Shown: positions 1-11,612, counted from the stretch's first letter. The stretch is DNA of 64,000 nt from Rhizophagus irregularis (GCF_026210795.1 NC_089434.1:3968001-4032000); one strand, 5' to 3'. Numbers and translations: made by a program. Notes: generated by a model not told the origin, from the letters alone.

Positions 1-101
1 ATTTTTAAGCGATCAACGTACTAAGTTTCCGTTGACATAGCGCCCCTGGTGACACAACCATAACAAGGTGGGAACCCATTCAAGAATAAAATACAATTGT
101 T

Positions 102-823
102 TCAAATTTTAAGAATGTACATGGTTAAAGAATATATATAAAATGGGCGTATGTCACGTTCTGTTTCTATTTCATGATCATCATCACAAATCTTTTCAGA
201 ATTATCCATAATTGTACTATAATCTAATTTGAAAGGCCCAGAAATGCTAAAATCATTGAGTGTATCATCAAATGCTGGTCCTAATTCATCATCAGAAATA
301 GAAATGACATTAAGGTCTGGTTTAGATCCATTAAATCAATATTTGAAATTTACAAAAATAAAATAATGGTAAATTTCAAAATTAATTACCGGCTTCAGCT
401 TCATATTCTTGAATCGAAGTATCACATTTAATCACTTGTTTTTTATTACCCCGGATACGATCACCAATTAAAGTAAATGCAAATCAGAAATTGAGAAAAA
501 ATTGCTAAAATAGAAATTATCACTAATTTTTTTTAAAAAAAAGTCTGAACTCTGAAGACATTACCCACAGTAGTCTTTAGCACTTGGGTTGAACTTACAG
601 AAGATTCAATTGGTTGATGTATATCACTACTATGATCACGACCACGACCACAACCTCGTCCACGTCTACCGCCATTTTTTTCACGACCTTCTAATTAAAT
701 TAAAAAGTACTAAATAAAAAAATTATAATCATATTATATTGCAATTTTATATAAAAAATATTTACTTGTGACTTCTGCTTCATTTTGCATGGTAGTTTTT
801 TGTTCTTTTCGTACTCTTGTCAT
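102..823 (-). pseudogene. Arg/Gly-rich acidic protein gene, possibly disrupted
   Basis: A multi-exon coding pattern is visible on the minus strand. Exon 1 (823-766) starts at ATG and encodes a basic start (MTRVRKEQKTT). Exon 2 (690-599) encodes an Arg/Gly stretch (GGRRGRGCGRGRDH), joined through a GTAAAT donor and AATTAG acceptor. Exon 3 (about 470-390) and exon 4 (316-102) read well across a GTAATT donor and CAG acceptor; exon 4 is acidic and ends in TGA. RG-rich segments usually bind RNA or are methylated, but no catalytic domain is visible and no function is assigned. I could not find an acceptor that joins exons 2 and 3 in frame: the available TTTTAG site leads to a TGA. The gene may therefore be broken or spliced differently. 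Similar Arg-rich tails occur at 39097 and 40450. Confidence 0.5.
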
Positions 824-1305
824 TTTAAAAAAAATAAATAATAATTTAAAAATGTTTTTTTTTATAAAATTGGAAGTACTGTACTAGTTACGAAATTTAA
901 AAAAATTATTTTTTTATTACTAATTTTATTATCAAGAAACAAAAGTTTATAAAAGTTTATTTTTAAACTTAATATAAGAAAAAGTCTATTATATGTTTAA
1001 GTTTATTTAGGCGAATAATTTAAATTTGAAACTTTAATATATAAAACCCATATATGTTAATAAATAAGCTTCTATATATATATTTTAATAAATAAACTTT
1101 TTTATACTTCTCACGGTTGCAAGTTTTGAAAATATCTAATTAAATTACCCTGACGTAATTGTGGCTAATCACATGATGATCACATTATCTTTAACATTCG
1201 GTCTTCAATAAATTTTTTCCTTAAAAAAAAATGATTGGATGATCAGATTTGATTATCTGATCTTTTTTTTAATTAATTTTTTTTTCTTCAGTTTCTTCAA
1301 GAACA
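824..1305. other. Gene-free AT-rich spacer
   Basis: AT-rich sequence with poly-A/T runs and no supported ORF. It would contain the promoter of the minus-strand gene starting at 823, but no clear TATA or factor site stands out. Confidence 0.5.
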
Positions 1306-2140
1306 GACCGAACGGGTTCTTTCAGAACGGTGATTTGGACTTCTAAGAATGCAAGAGGTGCGGAAGCTGGAAGGTTAGTATATTTCATTTTTTCTTTTCA
1401 TTTTTTTTTCATTTTTTTTTTGCTTACTTTATTTATTTCTTTAGGAATTGTCTCTTTTGGAACGAATATAAGAGATACGGGAAGGTTAGTATATTTTTTC
1501 GTTATATATATATATTTTTTCTTTTTTTTTATTTTATAATTTTCAGTTTTTTCTTTCTTTTATTTACTTTATTCTTATTTCTTTAGGAACGGTCTCTTCT
1601 TTCGGAATAGCAGTTTCGATGGATTTCTAAGAATGCAAGATAGACGGGAGGTTAGTATATTTTTCGTTTATTTTCATTTTTTTTATTTATTTTTTTCTTT
1701 ACTCACCTTATTTTTATTTCTTTAGGAATGATCTCTTCTTTCGGAATGGCAGTTTCAGTGGATTTCTAAGAATGCAAGATAGACGGGAGGTTAGTATATT
1801 TTTCGTTTATTTTCATTTTTTTTTATTTATTTTTTTCTTTACTCACCTTATTTTTATTTCTTTAGGAACGGTCTCTTCTTTCAGAACAGCAGTTTCAGTG
1901 GATTTCTAAGAATGCAAGATAGACGGGAGGTTAGTATATTTTTCGTTTACTTTCATTTTTTTTATTTATTTTTTTCTTTACTCACTTTATTCTTATTCTT
2001 TAGGAACGTCTCTTCTTTTGAAACGGTGATGATCAGGAATAGAGGTAAATGAGGAGCGGTATGTGCGGATGTGTTTATTAATTAAGAAACTCTTTAACGT
2101 TTCTTTTTGGACCACTAAAGTTCAGTCTTTAATTATTAAA
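1306..2140 (+). repeat. Six-unit ~139-bp tandem repeat of exon-like cassettes
   Basis: The motif beginning GAACGGTCTCTTCTTTCGGA recurs at about 1306, 1446, 1586, 1725, 1865 and 2003, so the period is 138-140 bp. The three central units each carry a 64-bp GC-richer core. Each core is preceded by a polypyrimidine tract ending TTTCTTTAG and followed by GTTAGTATATTTTTCG, exactly like an acceptor and a donor. The spacers are T-rich like introns. A 64-bp cassette is not a multiple of three, so an in-frame protein from repeated inclusion is unlikely. No product is assigned. Confidence 0.75.
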
Positions 2141-2880
2141 AAAATTATTTTTTTACGGAAATACTTTAGGAACCGTCACCTGGACTTGAATTCGTGAAAG
2201 GGTAAGTTAAGCATATGGTCCTTTTGTTATAGGAACGTCACTAACGTTCCTTTTTTTTCCTTTAGGAACTGGCATTCGGGATTTTTTTTAACAATTGCTC
2301 TGCATTTCTTTATTAGTCTCTGTAATTCCGCACCTTCCATATCAGCTCTGAACTACCTTCCTTCAGTGAAGCATCCATCACCGTTTTTTTTAACGAACAG
2401 TTTCTAACATTGGATTCTTCTGGTAGGTAATTTTTTTTCATAAATTACTTTATTTTAACGAACTCTATTAAAGGTTCATTTTTCTCTTTTAGATTTGCCA
2501 TTTTATTTCTTCGTATTCGTCATTAACTTTTGATTTTCTTTTTTTTTTGTAGATTTGGCTTCTTTTTAGATTTTGGTGACCCCTTCAGTGTTATCTTTCT
2601 TTTTAGGTTTTGGTATTTCCTTTTTTATGGTTTAATGTTTCTTTTGTGGAAATTAAGGTGGGTTTTTTCTATTGTTTGTTGGTTTTTTTTGTTGTCTTTG
2701 GTTTGGTACTAAACTATTAAACTTTCTTTTTTAAGTTTTGTTTTCGTTTCACCCTTCAAACGCATGGGATTTTGGTGAGAAATCGGACAATGTTTATATT
2801 TCTATATATTTCTTTAATGTAACGTATACTAACATTTTTATTTTTTCTTTTTTTAAAAGACTGAGTCTTTAGACATCCCG
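2141..2880 (+). other. T-rich stretch with intron-like boundaries
   Basis: Poly-T runs with several TTTTAG/TTTGTAG sites followed by short GC-richer stretches, for example after 2169, 2270, 2550 and 2605. It resembles a series of introns with very short exons leading up to the Argonaute relic. The open frame at 2530-2712 is Phe/Leu/Trp-rich and is explained by poly-T composition. Confidence 0.35.
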
Positions 2881-3455
2881 AATGATCCTTACGTCATGTA
2901 TACAAATCCTCAAGGCAAAATTACTACGGCGTTGAATATTGCTTGTCACAAATCTTTGTTTAACAAAAATTATCTTCTACATATCATTATATGTATTTTG
3001 GGATCAACGGGTCCAATATATGGAGAAATTAAAAGGATTGGGGACACGCAATTGGGTGTTCCAACTCAATGTATTTTACTCAAACGATTAGCGAGAAAAA
3101 TTGGAATCGATCAAATTTGTTCAAACATCTTTTTGAAAGTGAACGCAAAATTAGGTGGACAAAATGTAATATTAACCAATGATCAAATTGATTTTTTGTA
3201 TCTTTAGAACTGACAGTGATATTTGGCGCTGACATTTTCCATTCCAGAAGAGGTGATAATAGGCCAAGTATTTCAGCTGTATGTGTCTCATTGGATTCAA
3301 AAGCTACTAGATACGGAAGATTTAGTGTTAATAAGGATCCTCAAAATGAAATTATTGAAGATATCAAAGGAATAGTAATCGATTTACTTTGTGTTTTTTA
3401 TCAAAGAAATTAAGTTTTACTGAGAAAAATTTTGTTTTATCGTGATCGGTGAGTT
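2881..3455 (+). pseudogene. Argonaute-like (PIWI domain) pseudogene fragment
   Basis: Two adjacent open frames together read as part of a PIWI domain. 2896-3204 contains GPIYGEIKRIGDTQLGVPTQ, then CxNxxLKVNAKLGGQN, which are hallmark Argonaute strings. In another frame 3207-3410 contains ELTVIFGADIFHSR (the conserved GADVTHP region with the first catalytic Asp), then PSISAV and NEIIEDIKG. After an in-frame TAA at 3411 the same frame gives KILFYRD, the region of the second catalytic Asp, and meets GTGAGT, a possible donor. The frame change at about 3205 is not repaired by a simple intron: removing GTAATA..TTTAG keeps the broken frame. Argonautes bind small RNAs in gene silencing. This copy lacks N-terminal, PAZ and MID parts and is broken at least twice, so it is very probably nonfunctional. 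Confidence 0.75.
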
Positions 3456-3880
3456 TGGCAATTTTTTCTTGATTTTTATTTTGACAAGCATTTTCTAACT
3501 GTTCTTTTTTTTTTAGATGGTTCTTAAATTCTTTGGACGAGGAACTTTGGTGGGAGTATTATTTTTTTGTCTTATTCCATCTTTATTTCGTCTTTTAAAA
3601 ACGGTTGCTAATTTCTTTTTTTCCTTTTTTTTTAGGCAGCTCAGACACGGATCTTGGTGAAATCGACTCTTAGTTAGATGCTCGCGTGAGATAGGTAAGT
3701 TTCGAAAAAAAAGGAATTCGAAACTTTATAGAAAGAGGTTTTTTTTAATTTATTTCCTTTTTTTGTAGAGAAGTTGGCTCCAGCTTGGAAACCAAAATCC
3801 CAAGTATAGTTTCAAAAAAAGGAATTCGAAACTTTAGAAAAAAGATTTTTTTAGCTTTTTTTTAGTATAGATTAATATCG
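3456..3880 (+). other. Intron-like remnants downstream of the Argonaute relic
   Basis: T-rich tracts ending in TTTTTTTAG at about 3516 and 3634 and TTTTTGTAG at about 3768, with GTAAGTTTCG at about 3696. This fits decayed downstream introns of the same gene. A frame after 3516 gives LNSLDEEL, weakly like the Argonaute region after FYRDG. The string AAAAAAGGAATTCGAAACTTTA occurs twice, near 3708 and 3817. Confidence 0.3.
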
Positions 3881-3982
3881 ATACAAAATAGATTTAATAT
3901 AGATTTAGATAGTTGATACAATGAAGCTGTATTATAACTTTGAGTAAACTGTAATATTACTTTAAATAAACAATATATTTAC

Positions 3983-4075
3983 ATTAAATAAACTACATTT
4001 TTGCAATATTTTTACATTAAATAAACTACATTTTTGCAATATATTTACATTAAATAAACTACATTTTTGCATTGT
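3983..4075. repeat. 33-bp tandem repeat, about 3 copies
   Basis: The unit ATTAAATAAACTACATTTTT followed by GCAATAT(T)TTTTAC repeats head to tail about three times, with a partial copy before it. Nearly perfect copies suggest recent expansion. Confidence 0.75.
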
Positions 4076-4139
4076 ATTTGTTACATGGACTCTCGAAATT
4101 ACTCACAGTATTTTTATATTCGCTCCATATGGATACCCT

Positions 4140-5560
4140 ACGTTAAATATAAAATAGCGATACGCCTACTACTTTTTTATAATATATATAGCGGCTACAT
4201 AGCTACTACACAGTCCCGATTTCGCAAGTTTCAGTAAAGTTAAGATTGTGAGAAAGTGAACCAAATAGTTGAGTGATTACTTGTTTCTATCACTTGAAAA
4301 TTTATATTATGTATAGAAAAAAAAGTAATGATGAAAATGATGAAATATTGAAAAATTATTCTCATCTTTAGAATGGATTATTGGGAAAAGGTGTATGAAT
4401 TTAAATATTCAAATGATCAAAATGATGGCAAAAATATATCAGGCTTCTCTTACTCATATTCAAAAATTACTCAATTATAGAATACTTTAGATATCATTTA
4501 CGTTGAATTAAGAGCATTATTCCTTTGTACTCGGCACCTTGACCATTCTTCTAGAAATTTAATAATAGAAGATATAATTAGTAAATTATTTCTACATTTT
4601 GCTAAGAAGAAAGAAAACAAACAAAAAACTGGTTTTATGGGCAAACGTTTTTGAAAAGTTTTTGATGGATGGATTTTGAATCACAAGTCGGAGTTACCTT
4701 CCTGGACTGTATCATTTTTTTGCATATAAATATGCAGGTAAAAGTTACAAGCATTTTTTGGAATAATGCTTCTATTGAAGAAAAAGACAGTTTATAAAAA
4801 ATTGTTTAAACGTGTGCATGAAATTCAGAAAGAATTATATTCTCAAAAATGATCTTACTAGAATAGAATTATTACTGGTACATTATGATTATTATTTTTA
4901 AAGTAACAACATTGATATTTATATTTTTACCTTAATAAATACTATTTGAAAATTTAGTAAAAGATGAATATTTTAATAATTCTACTAGAGTTATATCAAT
5001 AAAATACTATGATTACTATCTTGGCCTTTTATATATTAATGGAGGACTCTTTATTCCAGCTAAGTTGAAAATCGAATAAGCAATTTTCCAGATGCTGACC
5101 AATGCTATTCATTTCTTGAATTATTTAAATGTGATAGTAGTGTGGTGTTGATAAAGATTACCAAAAGGATGTAAAAAATCAGCTGAAGGATATTTAAAAG
5201 GAATTACTATGTATAAATATGATGATTATAATTTTTTAATCTCAGTGAATTAAATAGACAAGATGTACCATAATAAAGAACATTATGGTAAAAAATAAAT
5301 AATAATGTGCTCAATAACAGATAGTGGAGAAGATGTAATGCCTCATTAATGATGGTCAATTAACTTTCTAAATGTGTTCCTTATAAGAATCAAAAGATTC
5401 AAAAGATTGGGCTAATGTCTTATCAATATAAAAACATTCTAAATGGATTTAATGGAGTTAAAATTAATGAGGATTTTTCAATTTACAATTTGGTAAGGAT
5501 ATATGTAGTTCTTGGAAGTTTTGGAACTAATCTTATTTATTCTTTGCAAATTAGTATTTT
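4140..5560 (+). pseudogene. Decayed coding-like region, family unknown
   Basis: No ORF of useful length survives, but short plus-strand stretches look once coding, for example the one near 4497-4590 (VYVELRALFLCTRHLDH) and near 5085-5150 (CYSFLELFKCD), interrupted by stops and frameshifts. I do not recognise the family; a transposon or expanded host-gene relic are both possible. Confidence 0.3.
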
Positions 5561-5817
5561 AATTTATATTTAAAATAAGTTTTCAAGAAATTAAAATAAT
5601 GTAAAATATCAATATTCAACAATTAATTTTTCACTAACTACTGATTGTATAATTTGGCTTTTAATTAGTAAAACTAAAATCCAATAATGTTTTTATTGTA
5701 ATTGCTTTTGTTTAAAAATGAAAATTTTAATAATCACTTATTTAAAATATAAATTAAATTAAATGTAAAAATAAGTAAATTAATACTATTAAATTAAATG
5801 AAAAAATAAAATTTATA

Positions 5818-6450
5818 TTACTTACTACATTTCTCTTGTAAATATTTTCTAACTTTATCACATGTATTCTTACTATTTGGATATTCTTTATCGATAATAG
5901 ATAATTGATCATCTGTATTTTCCAACATAGTTATATCTTTCAGTTCCTCTATATCTTTTTGAAATGTACTGTAACTTGTTTAATAATTTCATTTTTAGCT
6001 AATACAAAATATGAAAAAGTTAGTTAATTTTTATGACATTTATATAAAATAATATATTATACCTGATTTTTTTAAACAAGAAAAATGATAAAAACTGTCA
6101 TTAGTTTTATATTCTTCACCAACTGAAGTTCCAAAATAAGAGATGTTCAATTTTTCGCTTAATGGAATCACAAGTGTTAAAAATTCTACACCACAAGTAA
6201 CTTGTAAAGTTCGATACTAGAAATTAAACACATTTAACAATTAATTCTATAAAATTTTATATTATAACTGGTAATCACAAATTTGTTTATTTAATTCAGC
6301 TTTGCGAAGTCTTATACTTTCTATTAATTTTGGTTCCTTATTAAATCTATTTTTAGATAATTCTTCAGTTCTGTTTTTAAAAAGATTTTATCAAGTAATG
6401 CATTTCTTCAGCACATTGTTTTTGAGTTCCTGGAGTAGTAACTTTAATTT
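5818..6450 (-). pseudogene. Minus-strand multi-exon relic, family unknown
   Basis: Reading the minus strand, an exon near 6360-6290 (ending in KAELNKQICDYQ) is followed by a GTTATAAT donor. A second exon at about 6216-6064 contains LQVTCGVEFLTLVIPLSEKL and SYFGTSVGEE. A GTATAATA..TATTAG intron follows. The last exon runs to a TAA at 5818-5820 and ends KVRKYLQEKCSK. Within the last exon the frame shifts by one near 5975: KNEIIKQVTV is in one frame and FQKDIEELKDITMLENTDD in another. So it is probably a pseudogene. No known domain recognised. Confidence 0.45.
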
Positions 6451-7848
6451 CTAAAAAAAATACTTCTTGATAAATTAAATCAAATAATATTTATAGAACA
6501 TACTATTTTTTGAACCATTCAGTTTGAAATGTATTCCATGAACTAATACTGCTGAGATTTTTTTGATGCTGGTTCTTGATTATCTTTCATGATACTCTAT
6601 AATTATATAAAAAATTTGGTCAAATCAAAGTAAAATATTCTTTGAATTATACTCAAAATTTTTAACCTTTATAAATGCTAGCTTAAGTGGCATTCGTCAG
6701 ATAACATTTGGATTTCTGCATCATGTTTTGTTGTAAAGCAATAATTTTTTCATATTTGTCTAAATTAACTAATTAACTTTAATATAAAGTATTTCAATAT
6801 TTAAAACATTACATTATCTTTTATTTGAAAATTTGATCACTAAAAAAATCAGATATGAGATATTAATGCAAAAGTCAATAATTTTTAAACAGTATATTAA
6901 AAAATCTTTATGCTGAAATATCCAATATGAGATGAGCGTAAAGAGATTAAAATGATCAAAATGATGAAAAGATTGTGATGTAAAAAGCATCGAATGAAGA
7001 AACTATAGCTCATAGCAGCATATCCAAAATTTGTATAAGTAAAAAAAAACTTACAATATGTACGTGCAGTAACAAAATATTATTGTAAAAAAAATGGTAC
7101 AGGATAATTTAAATAATTACACTTATCAGTATGATCACGATTCACATGCTTTAGTATATAAATGACGTGATTGATGCGATTAACATGTGTTAAAGTTTGA
7201 CAATTGATATCACATTGCTTATTACAAAATCACATTTGTTTTTTTTATTGCAATTTTAGTACATGAATTTATTTATTAGTTCTTTTATTTCTTCTCTACT
7301 AATTGTTTTTGAAATGGTCTTCTTCGGAACACATGCATTTGATATTAAATAAACAGGAATTTTCTGAGTATGGAAAATTAGTTTAGTATGCGAAGATTTT
7401 CAGCAGATAAATTATAGAATTGCAATGGCAGTATGTAAGTAGTTAGTAATTATTTTTGTCAATATAATTATTTTTTAACTAACGTGAAATTATTGATAAA
7501 AATAAAATGAAAATCAATATAATTATATTATTTCTTTCAACTATGCGAAAATCATTACAAAGTCTGTAGATCATTATTATAATTATTTTTTCAACTACAC
7601 AAAAGTTGTCGAAAGCGATGAATAAATTAATTACAGATTTATGCTACAAGTTACAAATTTATAAATTTCATATGAATTGAAAAAATTATACGAATTTTGT
7701 TTAAATGAAAATAATAAATAATACAATTTTAAAATATAAAAATTGTACAATTTCTGTAATAAATCTCACAATAATTGTACATTTAATTTTTACAAAAAAT
7801 AAATTTGATTCGAATACTGAATGAAAAAGTCTTATTGCTGTACATCAT
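6451..7848. other. Gene-free AT-rich stretch
   Basis: Short coding-like fragments continue on the minus strand to about 6600 (WNTFQTEWFKK-like near 6540). Beyond that I see only AT-rich sequence with poly-A/T runs. Confidence 0.35.
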
Positions 7849-7858
7849 CACGTGCCGG

Positions 7859-7927
7859 CCCTATAAAAAAAAATTCTGCAAAGAAACTCAGACACGTGAT
7901 CATTTTTCTGAAAAATTTTTTATAGGG
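7859..7927. mobile_element. 69-bp MITE with CCCTATAA inverted ends
   Basis: The left end CCCTATAAAAAAAAATTCTG is matched, inverted, by CAGAAAAATTTTTTATAGGG at the right end (three mismatches in the A/T run). Both sides carry CGG (7856-7858 and 7928-7930), consistent with a 3-bp target duplication. The interior holds a CACGTG. A related element with the same end sequence lies at 31668-31853. Confidence 0.7.
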
Positions 7928-8088
7928 CGGATGGACATCAAACATGTCATCATCAAGTATATATTCCTTCGTTACACTTCGGACTAATCAGGTAATTAAC
8001 ATCCTAAATGGAACATTTTGTGAAATATTATTTTGAACAAACGTTTAGTATCACAGAATGAACCAAATTGGCTCGGAGTTTGGTTCCA

Positions 8089-8097
8089 TTATATAAA
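8089..8097 (+). promoter_or_regulatory. Probable TATA box of the F-box gene
   Basis: TTATATAAAT lies about 130 bp upstream of the ATG at 8222 in otherwise mixed sequence. The distance fits a short 5' leader. Position only; not proven. Confidence 0.4.
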
Positions 8098-8221
8098 TTT
8101 AGTTTCATTCATAAATTTTAAGGGTTTTTGTTCTTTTTATTTGTCCTTCTGTAATTCTACATTCCAGACTTCTAGTTATAACAGATTATTAAACGTTTTT
8201 TCTTTATTTATTGAATAAAGA

Positions 8222-9679
8222 ATGCCTAAACTTATTAAAGATATTCTTTTTTTGATCTTTGAAGAGTTACAAAAAGATTCCAAATCTCTCTTTTCATGCC
8301 TAATGGTTAATAGGCTTTGGTGCGAAACTGTTATTCCAATCTTATGGAAAAACCCTTGGTGCCATAATATTAATTATAATAATAAAAATTCATTATACTC
8401 CATTATCATTTCCTATTTGTCAGATGATATTAAAGAATCTCCAATAAAACTAGAAATCTTCTTACCTCCCATTTTGCACCAACGTCTTTTATTTGATTAT
8501 TTATCTTTTTGCAGAAGCATAGATGTAGACATATTGAATAATATAATTTCTATAGGAACTTCAGAATTATATAATCAATTTCTTTTACAACTAGAAATTT
8601 ACAATCTTTTAATGAGGAAATGTTCTCAATTTAAGTATATTAATATTAGATCAATTCAGCATCAAATATTTTACTTTCCAGGAGCTAAGGCTCGACTTGA
8701 ATCACTTTGCGAATTAAAATGTGATACATATATTGATTCTTCATACTTTTATGGATTAGCACGTATTTGTCAAAATATACAAAGGCTAATTATTATAAAC
8801 AGAAAAATGAAAATTAATCATGGATTAGTCAAATTAATTGAAGATCAAAGAAATCTAAAATATTTTGAGTTGAAGGATGATTTTGACGATGAAGATTTTA
8901 TAGAAGATCCTTATAAGGAAATTTTTCTTGCATTAGCAAAAAAAGCTGATGCTCTCAATCATTTAATAATGTTCTTTGATTTTACTGATCATTATTATGA
9001 ACACACAATTATACAAGACGTACTCACAAAATTTCATAAATTAAAAACGTTAATAATTAGTAATACTTATATTTATTTTTCTGAAAACCAATTAAAAATG
9101 TTGGTGTATCATGAACTTGAGACCTTTAATATTGATTTCACTTCGTTAAATGAAGCTTCTGTTATAATTGAAAATAGTGGAGGACATCTCAGAGAAATTT
9201 TATTAAGATATACTGATTACGGATATTGGTATGATAACCTTGGTGAAGATTCTCTTAATTTTATTCGTAAAATCCATCAACATTGTCCTTCAATTGAAAG
9301 TTTGTCATTACTATTTCCATCAACAACGGATCATTTCATTGAATTTGAAACGTTATTAAAAAGTTGTCAAACTTTGAAATCATTATTATTAAGTATACCA
9401 ACTATTAATAAAGAAGAAACCGGAGAAGAATTAGTAAAAATATTAATTAGGTCAGCACCAACAAACCTAAGAGAAATTAGATTTTTTAAAGAATTTCAAT
9501 TTTCTTCGAAAAATTTGGAGACATTCTTTAAAAATTGGAAGGACCGGCCTGCACTTACTATACTTACATCTGATCCTATATATAAGGGAGATGACTATAT
9601 GAGATTGATCGATAAATACAAAGAAAATGGAGTAATTAAAGAATTTAGGTGTGATTCTGGAAGAAATATATACTATTAA
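8222..9679 (+). CDS. F-box protein with leucine-rich C-terminal region
   Basis: Single-exon gene of 485 residues. Residues 1-45 form an F-box-like motif: PKLIKDILFLIFEEL, then SLFSCLMVNRLWCETVIPIL followed by WKNPW, the pattern typical of expanded glomeromycotan F-box families. The remaining ~440 residues are rich in spaced Leu/Ile with LRR-like segments (for example LESLCELKCD, LKTLIISNTYIYFSENQLKM, LKSLLLSIP). In the known family the F-box binds Skp1 of an SCF ubiquitin ligase while the repeat region selects the target; the target here is unknown. The ATG at 8222 is chosen because the F-box starts directly after it. A related but broken copy lies at 10800-11612 on the other strand. It is intact, with codon use as AT-rich as its surroundings. 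Confidence 0.9.
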   Translation: MPKLIKDILFLIFEELQKDSKSLFSCLMVNRLWCETVIPILWKNPWCHNINYNNKNSLYSIIISYLSDDIKESPIKLEIFLPPILHQRLLFDYLSFCRSIDVDILNNIISIGTSELYNQFLLQLEIYNLLMRKCSQFKYINIRSIQHQIFYFPGAKARLESLCELKCDTYIDSSYFYGLARICQNIQRLIIINRKMKINHGLVKLIEDQRNLKYFELKDDFDDEDFIEDPYKEIFLALAKKADALNHLIMFFDFTDHYYEHTIIQDVLTKFHKLKTLIISNTYIYFSENQLKMLVYHELETFNIDFTSLNEASVIIENSGGHLREILLRYTDYGYWYDNLGEDSLNFIRKIHQHCPSIESLSLLFPSTTDHFIEFETLLKSCQTLKSLLLSIPTINKEETGEELVKILIRSAPTNLREIRFFKEFQFSSKNLETFFKNWKDRPALTILTSDPIYKGDDYMRLIDKYKENGVIKEFRCDSGRNIYY

Positions 9680-10799
9680 ATTTAAGGTAAAATAGCTCAG
9701 TCATAACCTATATGTTTATATTTATTAAATATGTAAAATATTTGTATTATTTCTTTGCGTTGTATGTAATATTAAGTTTGAAGTTTGTATTTTTGTAATT
9801 AAGAACCAATTTTTGGAAAAATTCGCTATAAGAATCGTATTATAAGTTACAAATAAAAAATGTTTACCACAATTATATATATACTATATACAACATAAAG
9901 TTGAGTATTTGAACTTTTTGCGATAAAGCTTAGTATTCCACCAACATTTCTATATTTTTGGAATAATAACTATATACAAATATTCATATCGAAAGTATAA
10001 CGTAAATGAGAAATAGTACATCTTACACCTTTTTTCTGTTATGTCATTCATCTACTTCATAATAATAAAGTGCTTCAAATGAAAGAGTTTCGTTAGAATA
10101 TAATATATGGGAAATCTTCAAAAACTTTATCAAGCATCTGCTGATCAAAAAGGAACCGGATAGAACCAACTTTTGAAACAGCAATTTCATCTTCTTTGAG
10201 GTGGGTGGATCTTTATCTTTTTTTTTGTATTTTTCGTTAGGAACGTTACTTACCATCCCCTTTTCCTTTTCATTATAGGAATGAATTACTTAGATTTCTT
10301 TGTAAAGCAAAAGTATGGGATAATTTAAGAGTAGAATGAGTAAAAATTTATAAATATTTTGAAAAATTAAATAATATATCTTCTATCAATAAATAAAATC
10401 AATTAATACTACTAAAGAGTTGCTTTAAATTCAATTCCTTTATTAATTTCATTCATAATGCATTAGTAACAATGCATTTTTAACATAATAATTGTCATAT
10501 GCTATCATCAAAATCATTTATTTTGGCACGAATGCTTACTATAAAATCTACTGCTAAATTTCCACCTGCCTTCTCACAGCGACATTTGTTACTATTACAT
10601 TCACTCCTACAATTAATTACATATATATGTGGTAATGCATTACCTTTAAAAACGTGGAACTTAAACACAATATTCTTTTTAATTAATTGATTAAATTTAT
10701 ATGATTTAATTTCAATTAAACAATTCTCTATACTAAATTATTTTTCATTTCTATTAATCTCACATTAAAATTCTCGTTTCTGTATACTTCATTACTAAG
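9680..10799. other. Intergenic stretch between F-box gene and F-box relic
   Basis: 3' flank of the F-box gene followed by AT-rich DNA. Near 10225-10280 there are GTTAGGAACG and ATTATAGGAATG segments resembling the intron/mini-exon junctions seen at 1.3-2.3 kb. No supported gene. Confidence 0.4.
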
Positions 10800-11612
10800 T
10801 TAAATTTTTTCTTTTGTGTTCAAAGCAATTCCATTCTTAACACAAAATTCGCCATTTGATTTCAAACTTGTTAAATTAAATAAGTGTGATAGGAAATCGG
10901 TGGTATTAGGTGGTCTACTAGTAGTCAAACTGAAACTTTGTATTGTTCTTGCATATTTTATTAGAGTTAACTCAAGAGTTTCAATAAATTCTTCGTCATG
11001 CATTCCACTAAAATAACTTGTTGTTGAAAGACTAATATTAAATAGTCTGTTAAGTTCAATTAACCTAATAAATCCATGATTGTTGTCTTTCTTACTAATA
11101 TGAAGTTCCAATTCTCTAATATATTTACACATCCCTATTAATCGATAGAATACTCTTATCTAAAGTTCTAAACTAGTGCTGCAACTGAGAAATTCAATAT
11201 CTGATAGGAAAAACTTGAATCCAGGTAAAAGATGTATTGGATGGTTAAAGTTCCAAGGTATATCATTGTAATAATAAACATTCCCGCCAGAACGTACAAC
11301 TAACTCATTGATTCTACCTAAATCTAAATGCTTACAAAAACTAATATAATTAAATAAAGGTTTCTTGTATGAATCAAATGAAAAATAAATATCTAAATTA
11401 TTTCATGATTCAACTGATAAATGTAAAATAAGTAAATTCAGTAGAAATCTCTCATTTGACAAACTTAAATTATCCAAGGATTTCTCCATAGGATGGATAG
11501 CAATCTCACACCAAATTTTATTAACTAAGAGGCAAGAAAGAAGAGTCTTTCTATCATTATGCGACTCTTTAACAATATGATATAAGAGGTCAAAGATTAA
11601 TAATTTGGACAT
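10800..11612 (-). pseudogene. Frameshifted F-box protein pseudogene
   Basis: The minus strand opens with MSKLLIFDLLYHIVKESH and TLLSCLLVNKIWCEIAI, an F-box of the same type as the gene at 8222. Immediately after AI the frame is lost. The expected PILWxNPW is readable one base out of frame (ILWRNPW) at about 11480-11500, so a 1-base change sits inside the most conserved motif. Further pieces follow in shifted frames with stops: a segment at about 11400-11165 (LFNYISFCKHLDLG) and a 110-residue stretch at 11132-10800 (MCKYIRELELHISKKDNNHG onward). The whole is shorter than the intact neighbour. It is most simply an inverted or dispersed paralogue now decayed. Confidence 0.8.

Noticed and set aside
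3166-3207. Possible 42-bp GT..AG intron joining the two Argonaute frames
   Set aside because: Removing it leaves the reading frame unchanged and exposes a TGA right after, so it does not rescue the gene.
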